DNA of 20,966 bases from a virus. Positions within the stretch are counted from its first letter, which is position 1. Each line of letters starts with the position of its first letter. A program made the position numbers and the translations under genes. This document shows, one piece after another, positions 7,545 to 14,805 of the stretch. The stretch spans positions 1-20,966 of IMG/VR virus record IMGVR_UViG_3300028706_000049; one strand, written 5' to 3'. The notes under the pieces are model-generated. The model ran no database searches, was not told the DNA's origin, and worked only from the letters and a program-made list of their open reading frames with translations.

Positions 7545-9612
7545 TTCCACTAAATCCTTGTTCCTGTGGTACTGGAACTTGTCCTGTACCTATAGTGCCC
7601 CCACCTGCACCCGTTGGGTCTGCTGGGTTTGCACCTGCTGGTGCTTGTCCTTCAGGGGGTTTCTGCTGTTGAAAGCCCTTCATAAGTTCAGCCTGAATAG
7701 CTGCCTCATCCATATTATTAGTTACTTTGTCAGGGTCAAGGTCAAGAGACTTTGCAATCTCTCTGATAATATACTGGAATTTTGCAAAAGGTGCAAGTGC
7801 TTGATTAGAAGATATTTGCATAAACTGCATCAAACGTTGGCTGCGTACTTCATTAGCCATAAGACTTTCTGTACCACGTGCCTTTACTTCTAAGTCTCCT
7901 TTGATGTTGGGATCAAAGTCAAACTGCATATTAAATCTAAATAATCCCTCACCAAGAGGGCGTAGTAAGTAATCATCTACATTCTTAATAACATTCTTAA
8001 TGCCACCCTGCGCAGCACCCATAAGCATACTAATACCAGAAGCAGTACGGCCTACACCTGAAACACCTGTCTGTCCATGTGCAAAGGATGGGAAGCCTGT
8101 AGACTCATCTGCCAGTACTCGTGCCTTATCAAATAGCTGTAAGTTCTCTGAAGCAACGTTAGGAAACTTAGTGCCAAAGATGGCCTGTCCGGGTGCACCC
8201 CCCTGTCTCCGAAACACTTTGCCGGGGTACACTGATAAGTCTTGTCCCGGCACTAGGTTAGTTTCATCTACCTCAATTAAAAGATTACCAGATAATACAG
8301 CATTGTCAACAGCCATTCGCATAAACCCATTCATAAGAGTTTGGGTATCATCCATATTTTCTGCAATACCTACCCCAAAGAATGAGTATGGGTTAAGTTC
8401 ATAGGGTGCAGCCATATACGGAATACGGGCAGGTTTGAATGGATTAAGCACCATACGCAGGAGTTTACCATTACAAATCCATATGTTTGCTTGCAACTCA
8501 TCTACATCTTGCAGTTCACTTGGTATATCTACGCCTTGTTCCATGAGCATGTCGGTATCACACATACCCCAATACTCAAGAACTTCGTAACGTTCAACAC
8601 CATGCTCTGGTGCATAGTCAGACAAATCATCTTCCCAAGATTCGTTACTATAGTTTTCGCCTAGCTGAACTGCTTCATCAATCACAGAAGGTCTAAAGTG
8701 TGGTCGCCTTTTTAATCCACGCAATTGTGTACGTGACATCTTATGGCGTTCAATAACAAACTGAGCTTCATCCATATTGTTTGCATCTGGGTCTGGGTAA
8801 AAGTTCCACACAGATACATGGGATACTTGAGGAATAGTTTTCATAGTGGGTGAATACTCACCGTCTTCTCCCCAGTTAGGGTATTCCTTATCTACAGCAA
8901 ACGGACCTTTCATTACGCCAGTACCAAACAAAGCCATTTCAAAGGCAGTACTACGCAAATGTTTACTTGCGCTAGATTCCTCTAGCTGATCGTGTATTTT
9001 CTTTTGCATCATCTTAGATGCTACCATAGCTGGACTAAAGGTAATTGCAGTAGGGGTTTTACCTACACCCTCACGTACACCGTCAATATCTTTTAGTTTA
9101 TCTTCTAGTGGACCAAGACTTTCGGATAGTGTTCTAGCGGTAGAACCTGCTGGTAAGTCTTTACCATCACCTTTAAACCCATACGGATTTACCGCCTCAT
9201 CCATACCAGACCTTTTTAGTTGCTCTGGTTCTTTGGGGTCAAAGTTTACATCAGCCACTACGCCATCAGGAAGTTCCGTAGGATCAACCGTTAATGGAAA
9301 TTTTTGTCCAGCAAACAACACATCTACAATCTGACCGTATGCAGCAAGTGTTTTAGTTTTAGTTACTTTAATAAATACTCTTGACTTCTCAGCTTCAGTA
9401 AACTGTACATCAGAACCATAAATACCCCTATAGTTACGGTAAGCACGTAGCCAACGTTCTTCATCTTGTTGGCGATAGTCATCAGCACGATTATACTTTT
9501 CCATAATAAATGGAATTATGTTAGAGGTATCCACATCGTCTACGCCTGAGTCATCACTATCAGCTAAGACAATTGCATCGTCCTCAATAAAACCTTCGTT
9601 TTCTTCTGCCAT
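7474..9612 (-). CDS. Portal (head-tail connector) protein, 712 aa
   Basis: Forms the dodecameric ring at one capsid vertex through which DNA is packaged and ejected. The call rests on size, location directly after the large terminase gene (10-bp gap) and internal pattern: acidic N-terminus, a helical segment DDYRQQDEERWLRAYRNYRG (about residues 43-62), a mixed region with SVWNFYPDPDANNMDEAQF, a long helix region around GIAENMDDTQTLMNGFMRMA, and a basic/hydrophobic C-terminal helix before a Gln/Pro/Gly tail (from about residue 645). Large portals of this kind are typical of short-tailed phages. RBS AAGGA precedes the ATG. The 3' end overlaps the next gene by 71 bases. Confidence 0.88.
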   Translation of the reverse strand: MAEENEGFIEDDAIVLADSDDSGVDDVDTSNIIPFIMEKYNRADDYRQQDEERWLRAYRNYRGIYGSDVQFTEAEKSRVFIKVTKTKTLAAYGQIVDVLFAGQKFPLTVDPTELPDGVVADVNFDPKEPEQLKRSGMDEAVNPYGFKGDGKDLPAGSTARTLSESLGPLEDKLKDIDGVREGVGKTPTAITFSPAMVASKMMQKKIHDQLEESSASKHLRSTAFEMALFGTGVMKGPFAVDKEYPNWGEDGEYSPTMKTIPQVSHVSVWNFYPDPDANNMDEAQFVIERHKMSRTQLRGLKRRPHFRPSVIDEAVQLGENYSNESWEDDLSDYAPEHGVERYEVLEYWGMCDTDMLMEQGVDIPSELQDVDELQANIWICNGKLLRMVLNPFKPARIPYMAAPYELNPYSFFGVGIAENMDDTQTLMNGFMRMAVDNAVLSGNLLIEVDETNLVPGQDLSVYPGKVFRRQGGAPGQAIFGTKFPNVASENLQLFDKARVLADESTGFPSFAHGQTGVSGVGRTASGISMLMGAAQGGIKNVIKNVDDYLLRPLGEGLFRFNMQFDFDPNIKGDLEVKARGTESLMANEVRSQRLMQFMQISSNQALAPFAKFQYIIREIAKSLDLDPDKVTNNMDEAAIQAELMKGFQQQKPPEGQAPAGANPADPTGAGGGTIGTGQVPVPQEQGFSGNEQGAVEQSQGSGEQPPAMGTVQ

Positions 9613-9622
9613 TTATTTTTCC

Positions 9623-11209
9623 TTAATAGCCAAATGTAGCATCTGCCACTCTCATACCGCTTGAGTTATTATTTTGTGTATCAAAATCAAATACACTAAA
9701 TCTTGGTCTTGACATTATGCCATAGCGCAGTGCATCATACAAGTGGTCTTCTGATAATGTATCTATGTCTTCTGGATTCTTTTTGTCAATAGGTAATGCT
9801 GGTAGCTGAGATATTATATTAACACAGTTATCAAAAAAGACTAGACGTGGTTCTTCTGTAAACTCATCTACCTGTAATCGTCTGTGTATTTCGTTCTTGC
9901 CTGATACCCTTGAACCTTTTGATCTATCTGATGGCCTCCACCTACAGCCTCTCATAATCATTTGTTCAGCGAGACTAGGGCCAGTATCACCACGCTTATG
10001 CCAAAGAGAAGAGTCCAGAACTCCGTATTTAATGTTTCCATCTTCAGCCTCTAGGTCTAATACCATGTCTGCTAAATCTGTAGCAAGAACTTTACTTACG
10101 TATAACTCTCTATAAACTACTAATTGTTCATTGGGTGTTATGGCAAACCATACCACACCAGATTTACTTCCGTATCCATAGTCACATGCCCTAAACTTAA
10201 TCCAGTTACTAGGGATGTGAAAGGGTTCAACTACGTGTATGTTTCTATCAAACTCTGTAAAGGCTGCGCCTTCTTTAATATCCCAATCACCTTCAAGTAG
10301 TTGCCTACGTTGTTGCTCTGGTAGTGATAGAAGCATTGCCTCATAGTCACCCTGTTCTGCTAAGTAAGGATTATCGGAAAGACGGGCAGGTATAAACCTA
10401 CGTTTGAATAAAGGTTTACCAGCTTTTGCATGTCCAGCAGGATAACGTAATACTTCAGTTGTTTCAATGTCTGTTGCATCAAACGATGTACCGTGTGGGG
10501 CAGGATCAATAAACATCTTTTTAACCCAATGATGTCCTCTACCTCCGGGGTTAGTAGTAGCTCTCATATATACAGGAAGATCGTGTGCTGTCGATCTCAA
10601 GCGACTTCGCATATAATTCCACGAAAATGGGGTGGGCCACTGGGTAAGTTCGTCAAAGCCAATCCAACTAAATGCAAGACCTTGGTATCTTAGTGCATCA
10701 TCTTCCCTATCTAGGTAGGACATCCACAGTCTAGCACCAGAGGGTGCAGTCCACTGCATCTTACGTTCTGACCACTTAATACCGGGCCATATCTTAGGAT
10801 ACATTTCTTGGGACTTAAATATAAGTTCCCTTAGTTCCTCTGTGGTATGCCGCAATAGCAAACCTGAAAAATCTGGATGCCCCATAAAACGTAGAGGGTC
10901 TGCCAACATTGCGTATGACTTACCACCACCTGCAGAACCACCATATAGTACTTCACGTTCACCAGCAGCTAGGAAGCTAGTCTGTGGCCCAGCATTTGGT
11001 TTGAAGATAACATTATGCTGCTCTTCTACTGGTGCTAACTCTTCAACTATTACAGCAGGTTTAGGCTGCGCTGCTTTCTTGGGTTTCGTTGCTTTGGGCT
11101 TTTGCACCGAGCCTTGTACGTTCAATTTCTTCCGCTTTGGCGATTGCCTTTTTCGCATAGTCTGCCCATCTGCGTAGGCTTCCAGCTTTGTTTTTTCTTC
11201 TTCGTTCAT
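9623..11209 (-). CDS. terL: Terminase large subunit (packaging ATPase-nuclease), 528 aa
   Basis: Motor that pumps DNA into the prohead and cuts concatemers. Visible motifs: Walker A GGSAGGGKS at residues 90-98, Walker B SWIGFDE ending in D186-E187, a coupling motif TTNPGG at 218-223, and RNase H-like nuclease acidic residues D343 (ACDYGYG), D399 (YGVLDSS) and D492 (HLYDALRYG). The first 65 residues are a Lys/Pro-rich extension before the ATPase core. About 150 bases encoding that extension overlap the upstream helical gene in another frame, so the true start may be M18 or M1. No strong RBS is seen. It lies between the small-terminase region and the portal, the standard order. Confidence 0.95.
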   Translation of the reverse strand: MNEEEKTKLEAYADGQTMRKRQSPKRKKLNVQGSVQKPKATKPKKAAQPKPAVIVEELAPVEEQHNVIFKPNAGPQTSFLAAGEREVLYGGSAGGGKSYAMLADPLRFMGHPDFSGLLLRHTTEELRELIFKSQEMYPKIWPGIKWSERKMQWTAPSGARLWMSYLDREDDALRYQGLAFSWIGFDELTQWPTPFSWNYMRSRLRSTAHDLPVYMRATTNPGGRGHHWVKKMFIDPAPHGTSFDATDIETTEVLRYPAGHAKAGKPLFKRRFIPARLSDNPYLAEQGDYEAMLLSLPEQQRRQLLEGDWDIKEGAAFTEFDRNIHVVEPFHIPSNWIKFRACDYGYGSKSGVVWFAITPNEQLVVYRELYVSKVLATDLADMVLDLEAEDGNIKYGVLDSSLWHKRGDTGPSLAEQMIMRGCRWRPSDRSKGSRVSGKNEIHRRLQVDEFTEEPRLVFFDNCVNIISQLPALPIDKKNPEDIDTLSEDHLYDALRYGIMSRPRFSVFDFDTQNNNSSGMRVADATFGY

Positions 11210-11489
11210 TGTCCAACCGTTTCTTTAATCCAACATGTGATATGTCTCTGCCCGTATTTCGTGTGAGCCAGTTAGCTACTTCACGATAAGAATACTGTTT
11301 CAAGTATTTCTTTGCTTGCATAAGCATATCAAGTTCGTGATCAATTGGCAAGAGTATTCCGTCATCATTTGGGTCTAATTCATATCCAAAGGGAACTGTT
11401 CTTGCAACACGTGGGATCGGAACCCATTCATTGTCTTCCTGTAGGTCTGTTGGTTGGGGTAGTTTCCACGTACCTAGTGGTTTAGTCAT
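11061..11489 (-). CDS. Putative helix-turn-helix protein overlapping terL, 142 aa
   Basis: The central segment (QYSYREVANWLTRNTGRDIS followed by HVGLKKRLDNERRR) looks like a resolvase-type or homeodomain-like helix-turn-helix, followed by a long basic helix. It lies between the two terminase subunits and could help DNA recognition at packaging. I chose the ATG at 11489, which has AGGA five bases upstream; another ATG two codons earlier has no spacing for a RBS. It overlaps the small terminase stop by 8 bases and the terL start by about 149 bases. Similar proteins occur beside terL in marine phages. Function unproven. Confidence 0.65.
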   Translation of the reverse strand: MTKPLGTWKLPQPTDLQEDNEWVPIPRVARTVPFGYELDPNDDGILLPIDHELDMLMQAKKYLKQYSYREVANWLTRNTGRDISHVGLKKRLDNERRRKNKAGSLRRWADYAKKAIAKAEEIERTRLGAKAQSNETQESSAA

Positions 11490-11856
11490 CTTCATCCTGT
11501 GATTGTTTTGGGGGCATAAGCATTACACCACCCTTTGCTTCTACTTGCATCTTCTCTGTTTTTACTAGGCCAGTACGATCTAGTAGTTCTTTGGCTGCTG
11601 CCATCTTGTCACGAATGCCTAGCTCAGTTGGGTCATGCAAAGCTCCAACCATTGCCATTGCAGCTTTAGGCACGTTACGTGCCAGATAACTGTGGGTAAC
11701 ACTAAGTATCTCCTCTTTTAAACTATTTGTAATCTCACGATTAGTAGTGTTGGGAGAGTAGCCAGCAAGTTTTTTAGCAGTGGTAATATCACCACCTGCC
11801 TCATCCATAAGGACATCTAAAAACTTTTGTTGACGTTCTGTTAATTCTCTAGCCAT
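11482..11856 (-). CDS. terS: Terminase small subunit, 124 aa
   Basis: Recognises the phage DNA and recruits the large subunit. The N-terminus (LTERQQKFLDVLMDEAGGD, then TTAKKLAGYSPNTTNREITN) is the DNA-binding helix-turn-helix form seen in small terminases of this class. A middle helical region (NVPKAAMAMVGALHDPTELG, RDKMAAAKELLDRTGLVKTE) is the oligomerisation part, and the C-terminus is acidic (SQDEDD). Length is typical. It sits directly after the endolysin gene (one base between stop and ATG) and its stop overlaps the next start by 8 bases. No strong RBS is visible, suggesting coupled translation. Confidence 0.8.
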   Translation of the reverse strand: MARELTERQQKFLDVLMDEAGGDITTAKKLAGYSPNTTNREITNSLKEEILSVTHSYLARNVPKAAMAMVGALHDPTELGIRDKMAAAKELLDRTGLVKTEKMQVEAKGGVMLMPPKQSQDEDD

Positions 11857-11857
11857 A

Positions 11858-12310
11858 TTACATCATTTCAAAATGTGGGGCATCAATAAATGGTCTACGT
11901 CCTTGTGATCTACGTAAATCCACATAGGCATTCATAGCATCTTCTGCTGTACCCTGATACATACGAATGTCTCCCTCCGACCAAGCTGCACCCCACTTGA
12001 TTGCTACACTGTTACGTCTAGCTGCTTCAGCCATTGCATCACAGATGTCATCATACACATTCAGTTCCCATGAGATGTCTGAGCCAAAGTATGCAACTAG
12101 GTCTACTGCTCTACCATCTAGGTGTTTACTTTTCATGGTCTGTGATCTACCAGATGCGTATAGCTTTTCCTGTTCAGCAAGGGTTCGTACACCATACGTA
12201 ACTCCAAAGTCTACCTTAGTCAACTTAATAGCATCCATAACAACTGCCACTAGGTCTTTCTCTACACCTTCAAGTTTCTTAATGCTTCTTGCACTGAGTT
12301 TAAAAGTCAT
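11858..12310 (-). CDS. Endolysin, M15-family L-alanyl-D-glutamate-type peptidase, 150 aa
   Basis: Zinc peptidase that cleaves peptide stems of peptidoglycan at lysis. The VanY/M15 signature is complete: SKHLDGRAVD (residues 61-70) supplies zinc ligands H63 and D70, and DAPHFEM (143-149) supplies H146. A substrate-binding YGVRTLAEQ segment lies at 39-47. The size is that of single-domain phage endolysins. No signal peptide is present, so release to the periplasm would need the holin encoded upstream at 12821-13207. Only weak RBS (AGAAAGAAA). It ends one base before the small terminase ATG. Confidence 0.9.
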   Translation of the reverse strand: MTFKLSARSIKKLEGVEKDLVAVVMDAIKLTKVDFGVTYGVRTLAEQEKLYASGRSQTMKSKHLDGRAVDLVAYFGSDISWELNVYDDICDAMAEAARRNSVAIKWGAAWSEGDIRMYQGTAEDAMNAYVDLRRSQGRRPFIDAPHFEMM

Positions 12311-12311
12311 A

Positions 12312-12644
12312 TTATTTCTTTCTGTTATCTTTATTATTTAATGTCATACCACCTTTGCGATAGTCAGCCTTCGTAATCATCTCCCTCTTCAAGACGCATT
12401 TCATATCCTCTTCCATTGTGCTTTTTAATGTAGCCAAGACGTTTTCAAGTTTGATCAACATATCAGTACGTACACAAACTATTTGAACTGGTCGGTGTAC
12501 TCTACCTTCATCAGTTTCTTCAGTGGCGTCAAGAAGACTAAACAACTCTCTAACACTATCTTTCAAGCCAGTCAACTTCTTCTCACCAGATAAGGCTCTT
12601 TCAGCCCATTCTTCTTTAGAGGCGGCTTCGATCTTATAGCTCAT
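12312..12644 (-). CDS. Small conserved phage protein, 110 aa, unknown
   Basis: The start MSYKIEAASKEEWAERAL at 12644 is chosen because GGAG lies 8 bases upstream and the ATG overlaps the TGA of the preceding small gene (ATGA). An ATG eight codons earlier has no RBS. Predicted mostly helical and charged, with a Lys-rich C-terminus. No enzymatic motif is seen. It sits between the holin and endolysin genes, with one base between its stop and the endolysin ATG, which suggests coordinate expression with lysis but does not prove a lysis role. Confidence 0.65.
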   Translation of the reverse strand: MSYKIEAASKEEWAERALSGEKKLTGLKDSVRELFSLLDATEETDEGRVHRPVQIVCVRTDMLIKLENVLATLKSTMEEDMKCVLKREMITKADYRKGGMTLNNKDNRKK

Positions 12645-12802
12645 TCCATAATCTCCAAAACTAAACATTGATTGTATTCAACTACGTATCCACAAGCACG
12701 AAGGAAGTTTTGAAACTCTTCGAGAACAGCATCCATAGACGCATGTTCTGCCATTTCTATTTCAATCTTTGTGCCGTCACTGTGTTGGTGTGTAAACTTC
12801 AT
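12641..12802 (-). CDS. Small acidic protein, 53 aa, unknown
   Basis: Reads MKFTHQHSDGTKIEIEMAEH and ends in CLVLEIME. A beta-hairpin-like N-terminus (KFTHQHSDGTKIEIEM) is followed by a helix (MDAVLEEFQNFLRACGY) and a short strand. Similar 50-60 residue proteins with an F-T-(Y/H)-x-H start and an FLRxxG motif recur in marine phage late regions. It is translationally coupled to the next gene by an ATGA overlap and lies 18 bases after the holin stop. The RBS is weak (GGAT). Role unknown. Confidence 0.6.
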   Translation of the reverse strand: MKFTHQHSDGTKIEIEMAEHASMDAVLEEFQNFLRACGYVVEYNQCLVLEIME

Positions 12803-12820
12803 GATATAATCCAATCCATC

Positions 12821-13207
12821 TTACTTCTTTCCAAAAAACTTGGTAGCTGATCGTACACCGAAGCTGGCGGCTACAATCACTCCAAGTGTATACTGATACC
12901 AATCGGGCATTATTTCTAACGCCACAAATCCGTTAGCTACAATCTCTCTACCAAAATCCCCTACGAAGACTAGGATCAATGGAATCGAAAACAAAATTGT
13001 TAGCCATTCGTCCTTCCAACTAGACTGAGAACCTTGTGCCATAATCTTTTCCCAGTCAGCTTCACTTGTAGCACGAGAGAGCATAATCTGTGCTTCAGCT
13101 TCAGCTTTGGCAACCTTTGCTTTAGTTTCTGCAGCCTTTGTTTCAACTTTACCGTTGAGCCACGTTCCTACTAAATTTGATATTGGTCCTATGAATGCCT
13201 GTATCAT
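12821..13207 (-). CDS. Holin of the gene-transfer-agent three-span family, 128 aa
   Basis: Inner-membrane pore former that times lysis and lets the endolysin out. It matches the pattern of GTA_holin_3TM proteins: a short N-terminal hydrophobic segment (FIGPISNLVGTWLNG, residues 5-19), a charged Ala/Lys/Glu helix (20-60), the motif SSWKDEW (62-68), a membrane segment LTILFSIPLILVFVGDF (69-85), then ALEIMPDWYQYTLGVIVAAS (96-115), and a basic C-terminus. This family is characteristic of alphaproteobacterial gene transfer agents and phages, which supports an alphaproteobacterial host. AGAGG precedes the ATG. Confidence 0.88.
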   Translation of the reverse strand: MIQAFIGPISNLVGTWLNGKVETKAAETKAKVAKAEAEAQIMLSRATSEADWEKIMAQGSQSSWKDEWLTILFSIPLILVFVGDFGREIVANGFVALEIMPDWYQYTLGVIVAASFGVRSATKFFGKK

Positions 13208-13220
13208 TTTGCTTTACCTC

Positions 13221-13577
13221 TTAGAAAGATAGTTTAGCACCAACAGTCACATCACCAAATTCAAAGTCTGCATCTGAAGATACTTTACCGTAAGCCGTAA
13301 TACCCATATTAGAAATACTGTATTCAGCTTTAAGGTCTACACCGTTAAAGATTTGATCTTGGTCTAGTTCCATAAGATCAATAGTTGTGGCTATACTCAT
13401 ATCAAGACCATACATTGCCCAACCCAAAGATGGAGTAAAGTCTGCAGCCCATGTCTCTACACCAGTTGTATAGTTGACATCTGTTTCTGTTGTTAGGCTA
13501 AGTCCACCAATAAGATCGGCAGAGGTAGCTGTTGTTGCAGCTAATGTTAGTGCTGCTGCTAGTGTTAAAGTTTTCAT
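13221..13577 (-). CDS. Small exported beta-barrel-like protein, 118 aa
   Basis: Residues 1-20 (MKTLTLAAALTLAATTATSA) form a clear Sec signal peptide with a predicted cut before DLIGG. The mature part has alternating strands (GVETWAADFTPSLGW, DLKAEYSISNMGITAYGKVS, DVTVGAKLSF) and ends in phenylalanine, the usual terminal signal for outer-membrane beta-barrel insertion. At about 98 mature residues it would make only a small barrel (perhaps six to eight strands). It lies between two holin-like genes with AAGGA before the ATG. It may act on the outer membrane during lysis or block further infection; both are inferences. No spanin genes were recognised in the window. Confidence 0.75.
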   Translation of the reverse strand: MKTLTLAAALTLAATTATSADLIGGLSLTTETDVNYTTGVETWAADFTPSLGWAMYGLDMSIATTIDLMELDQDQIFNGVDLKAEYSISNMGITAYGKVSSDADFEFGDVTVGAKLSF

Positions 13578-13586
13578 TGTTTTTCC

Positions 13587-13790
13587 TTAGTTGCTTTTTG
13601 CTTCTTTGTTCATCCAGATGCCGAAGCAACCTGTTAATGCACCCATACATACAGATACAAGTCCAGCCTGTCCAGTAGTGGGGTCAGGCAAAGACATATA
13701 CCAATGTACAGATTGATATGTAAGTAATGTAACCACAAACATCATCAGTCGTGGGAATATCTTATAATTATCAATGATTGTGTGTGCCAT
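13587..13790 (-). CDS. Two-span membrane protein, possible second holin, 67 aa
   Basis: A short N-terminus (MAHTIIDNYKIFPR) precedes a first membrane segment (LMMFVVTLLTYQSVHWYM, residues 15-32), a loop with LPDPTTGQ, a second segment (AGLVSVCMGALTGCFGIWM, 42-60) and a charged end (NKEAKSN). Size and topology match class II holins or antiholins. It is close to the GTA-type holin and exported protein, so a role in lysis timing is plausible. The start follows AAGGTAGG. Not assignable to a named family with certainty. Confidence 0.65.
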   Translation of the reverse strand: MAHTIIDNYKIFPRLMMFVVTLLTYQSVHWYMSLPDPTTGQAGLVSVCMGALTGCFGIWMNKEAKSN

Positions 13791-13799
13791 GTGCCTACC

Positions 13800-14015
13800 T
13801 TATGCTACTATAAAGTCTACCAGCTTACCTGCTGGATGTTTGTTCTGGTTATGGGGATGATATGCATAGATACTTTCATACCTATACTCATCTGCCTTTT
13901 TATCTACAGCCTTACGTGTAACTTCTACAATGTCACTCTTACCAGACTCAAACACAATATTTACATGCGTATCGAAAGGCATAGCAGGTAAAGGGAAATG
14001 AGAGATGAGTGTCAA
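13800..14015 (-). CDS. Small protein, 71 aa, TTG start, unknown
   Basis: The frame opens with TTG at 14015, whose last two bases overlap the TGA of the preceding 32-codon frame (TTGA), with AAGGA about 11 bases upstream. An internal ATG (MPFDTHVNIVFESGKSD) 11 codons later is an alternative start. The sequence has beta-type segments (HVNIVFESGKSDIVEVTR), then an Arg/Lys/Tyr-rich part, and ends in KLVDFIVA. No known domain recognised. It is 9 bases upstream of the two-span membrane protein gene and likely co-transcribed. Confidence 0.55.
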   Translation of the reverse strand: MTLISHFPLPAMPFDTHVNIVFESGKSDIVEVTRKAVDKKADEYRYESIYAYHPHNQNKHPAGKLVDFIVA

Positions 14016-14110
14016 AGTTCATATGGTCCTTTTTGTAATCTTCTTAGGTTAAGCCACATACTACTTACCTGCCTTAGTGCTTCATCCTTTTGCTCTTGCG
14101 GTAACTGCAT
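14012..14110 (-). CDS. Possible 32-aa peptide coupled to the next gene
   Basis: An ATG at 14110 opens MQLPQEQKDEALRQVSSMWL and ends RRLQKGPYEL, TGA at 14012-14014 overlapping the downstream TTG start. The codons and amphipathic helix look gene-like, and the same frame is open for about 22 further codons upstream (with a hydrophobic stretch), so a longer form from a GTG is possible. No good RBS for either start. The 175-bp gap after the DUF1127 gene is otherwise empty. Confidence 0.35.
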   Translation of the reverse strand: MQLPQEQKDEALRQVSSMWLNLRRLQKGPYEL

Positions 14111-14190
14111 ACTCACAAGAGCTAGAAGACTTAGTAACCTTATTAAATATAGTCCATTGACAATTTTTAGTAAGGGGTGTGACACAGGAA

Positions 14191-14334
14191 CTATTCACAG
14201 TATATTTTATTTTGTATCTCTGCTCGTGACACACCGATGTCACGTAGTTCCCTATCTGACATATTCTGCAGTTGCCAGTAATGTACTCGACGTTGTTGAC
14301 CTTCTTGTATTGCTTTTAGTATTTGTTTAAACAT
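14191..14334 (-). CDS. DUF1127-family small protein, 47 aa
   Basis: MFKQILKAIQEGQQRRVHYW is followed by the diagnostic DUF1127 block MSDRELRDIGVSRAEI (residues 25-40). The family consists of 45-70 residue, Arg-rich proteins abundant in Alphaproteobacteria, where members such as CcaF1 bind RNA or affect RNA maturation and turnover and phosphate or stress responses. A phage copy could redirect host RNA metabolism; that is inference. It has the strongest RBS in the window (AAAGGAGAT, ATG 5 bases later), which lies in the stem of an upstream hairpin, and its own promoter at 14399-14427. It is shorter than most family members and has a Cys near the end. Confidence 0.8.
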   Translation of the reverse strand: MFKQILKAIQEGQQRRVHYWQLQNMSDRELRDIGVSRAEIQNKIYCE

Positions 14335-14336
14335 TT

Positions 14337-14384
14337 CTATCTCCTTTATGTTTAGGTAAGTATTTCTTACCTTTATGGAGATAG
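14337..14384 (-). promoter_or_regulatory. Hairpin burying the DUF1127 ribosome binding site
   Basis: In the minus-strand RNA, CUAUCUCC (14384-14377) pairs perfectly with GGAGAUAG (14344-14337), which contains the Shine-Dalgarno GGAG. Inside it, GGUAAG (14371-14366) pairs with CUUACC (14360-14355) around a 5-nt loop. The structure starts about 8 bases from the predicted transcription start and makes up nearly the whole 5' leader. It would hold translation low until melted or bound. An RNA thermometer, a protein-bound translational operator or autoregulation are possible. Confidence 0.6.
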
Positions 14385-14398
14385 TTATAACACAGTTA

Positions 14399-14427
14399 GT
14401 TATACCATACTACAGATAATAATGCAA
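14399..14427 (-). promoter_or_regulatory. Leftward promoter for the DUF1127 gene
   Basis: Minus strand: TTGCAT (14427-14422), a 17-bp spacer, and TATAAC (14404-14399). The -10 context TGGTATAACTA is identical over 11 bases to that of the capsid promoter (14397-14407 versus 3407-3417 on the plus strand), which argues against chance. The -35 is weak (3 of 6). Confidence 0.5.
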
Positions 14428-14439
14428 CCCCGTTATGCA

Positions 14440-14802
14440 CTATCTGTTAGGATTGTAGAACTGTCTAGCGGATAAAGACACATCAAAATCCCCAGCATCT
14501 TTAGAGCAGACTATTTTATCACCTGCGTGTAAATGAAATCTATCTGCATTAAGTACGTGATATGTATCGTGTCCTGCTATAGCGTGTTGATTAGTTAAAT
14601 ACTTATACGTAGTATCATCAGCATGGTAAAACTGTATGGTAATCTTTTGGCTAGAGCTAGACCCATTAGTAACGCCTAAATAGTCTATTGTTGCATCATG
14701 GTTATTAGGGCATGTATATAAAACATTACCGCTAGCACCACCTGTAGTAGCACTAACGGTAATAGATTTACTGTCTGTAGTATACTCTAAAGAAGATACC
14801 AA
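14440..14802 (-). CDS. Structural-type protein, 120 aa, TTG start
   Basis: A TTG at 14802 is the start, with AGGA eight bases upstream inside the end of the preceding gene. The protein (first residues M-V-S-S-L-E-Y) is beta-rich, with SITVSATTGG, an LYTCPNNHDATIDYLGVTN segment and a C-terminal DFDVSLSARQFYNP. Proteins of this layout occur among the virion genes of marine phages and suggest a small jelly-roll-like decoration or tail-associated protein. It ends 106 bases before the DUF1127 start. Function not established. Confidence 0.68.
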   Translation of the reverse strand: MVSSLEYTTDSKSITVSATTGGASGNVLYTCPNNHDATIDYLGVTNGSSSSQKITIQFYHADDTTYKYLTNQHAIAGHDTYHVLNADRFHLHAGDKIVCSKDAGDFDVSLSARQFYNPNR

Positions 14803-14805
14803 AAG

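Noticed and set aside
11208-11217. ATTGTCCAAC at the terL start as a seventh palindrome copy
   Set aside because: Only one half of the motif matches; the other half (CGTTTC) diverges, so it is at best a half-site and may be chance.
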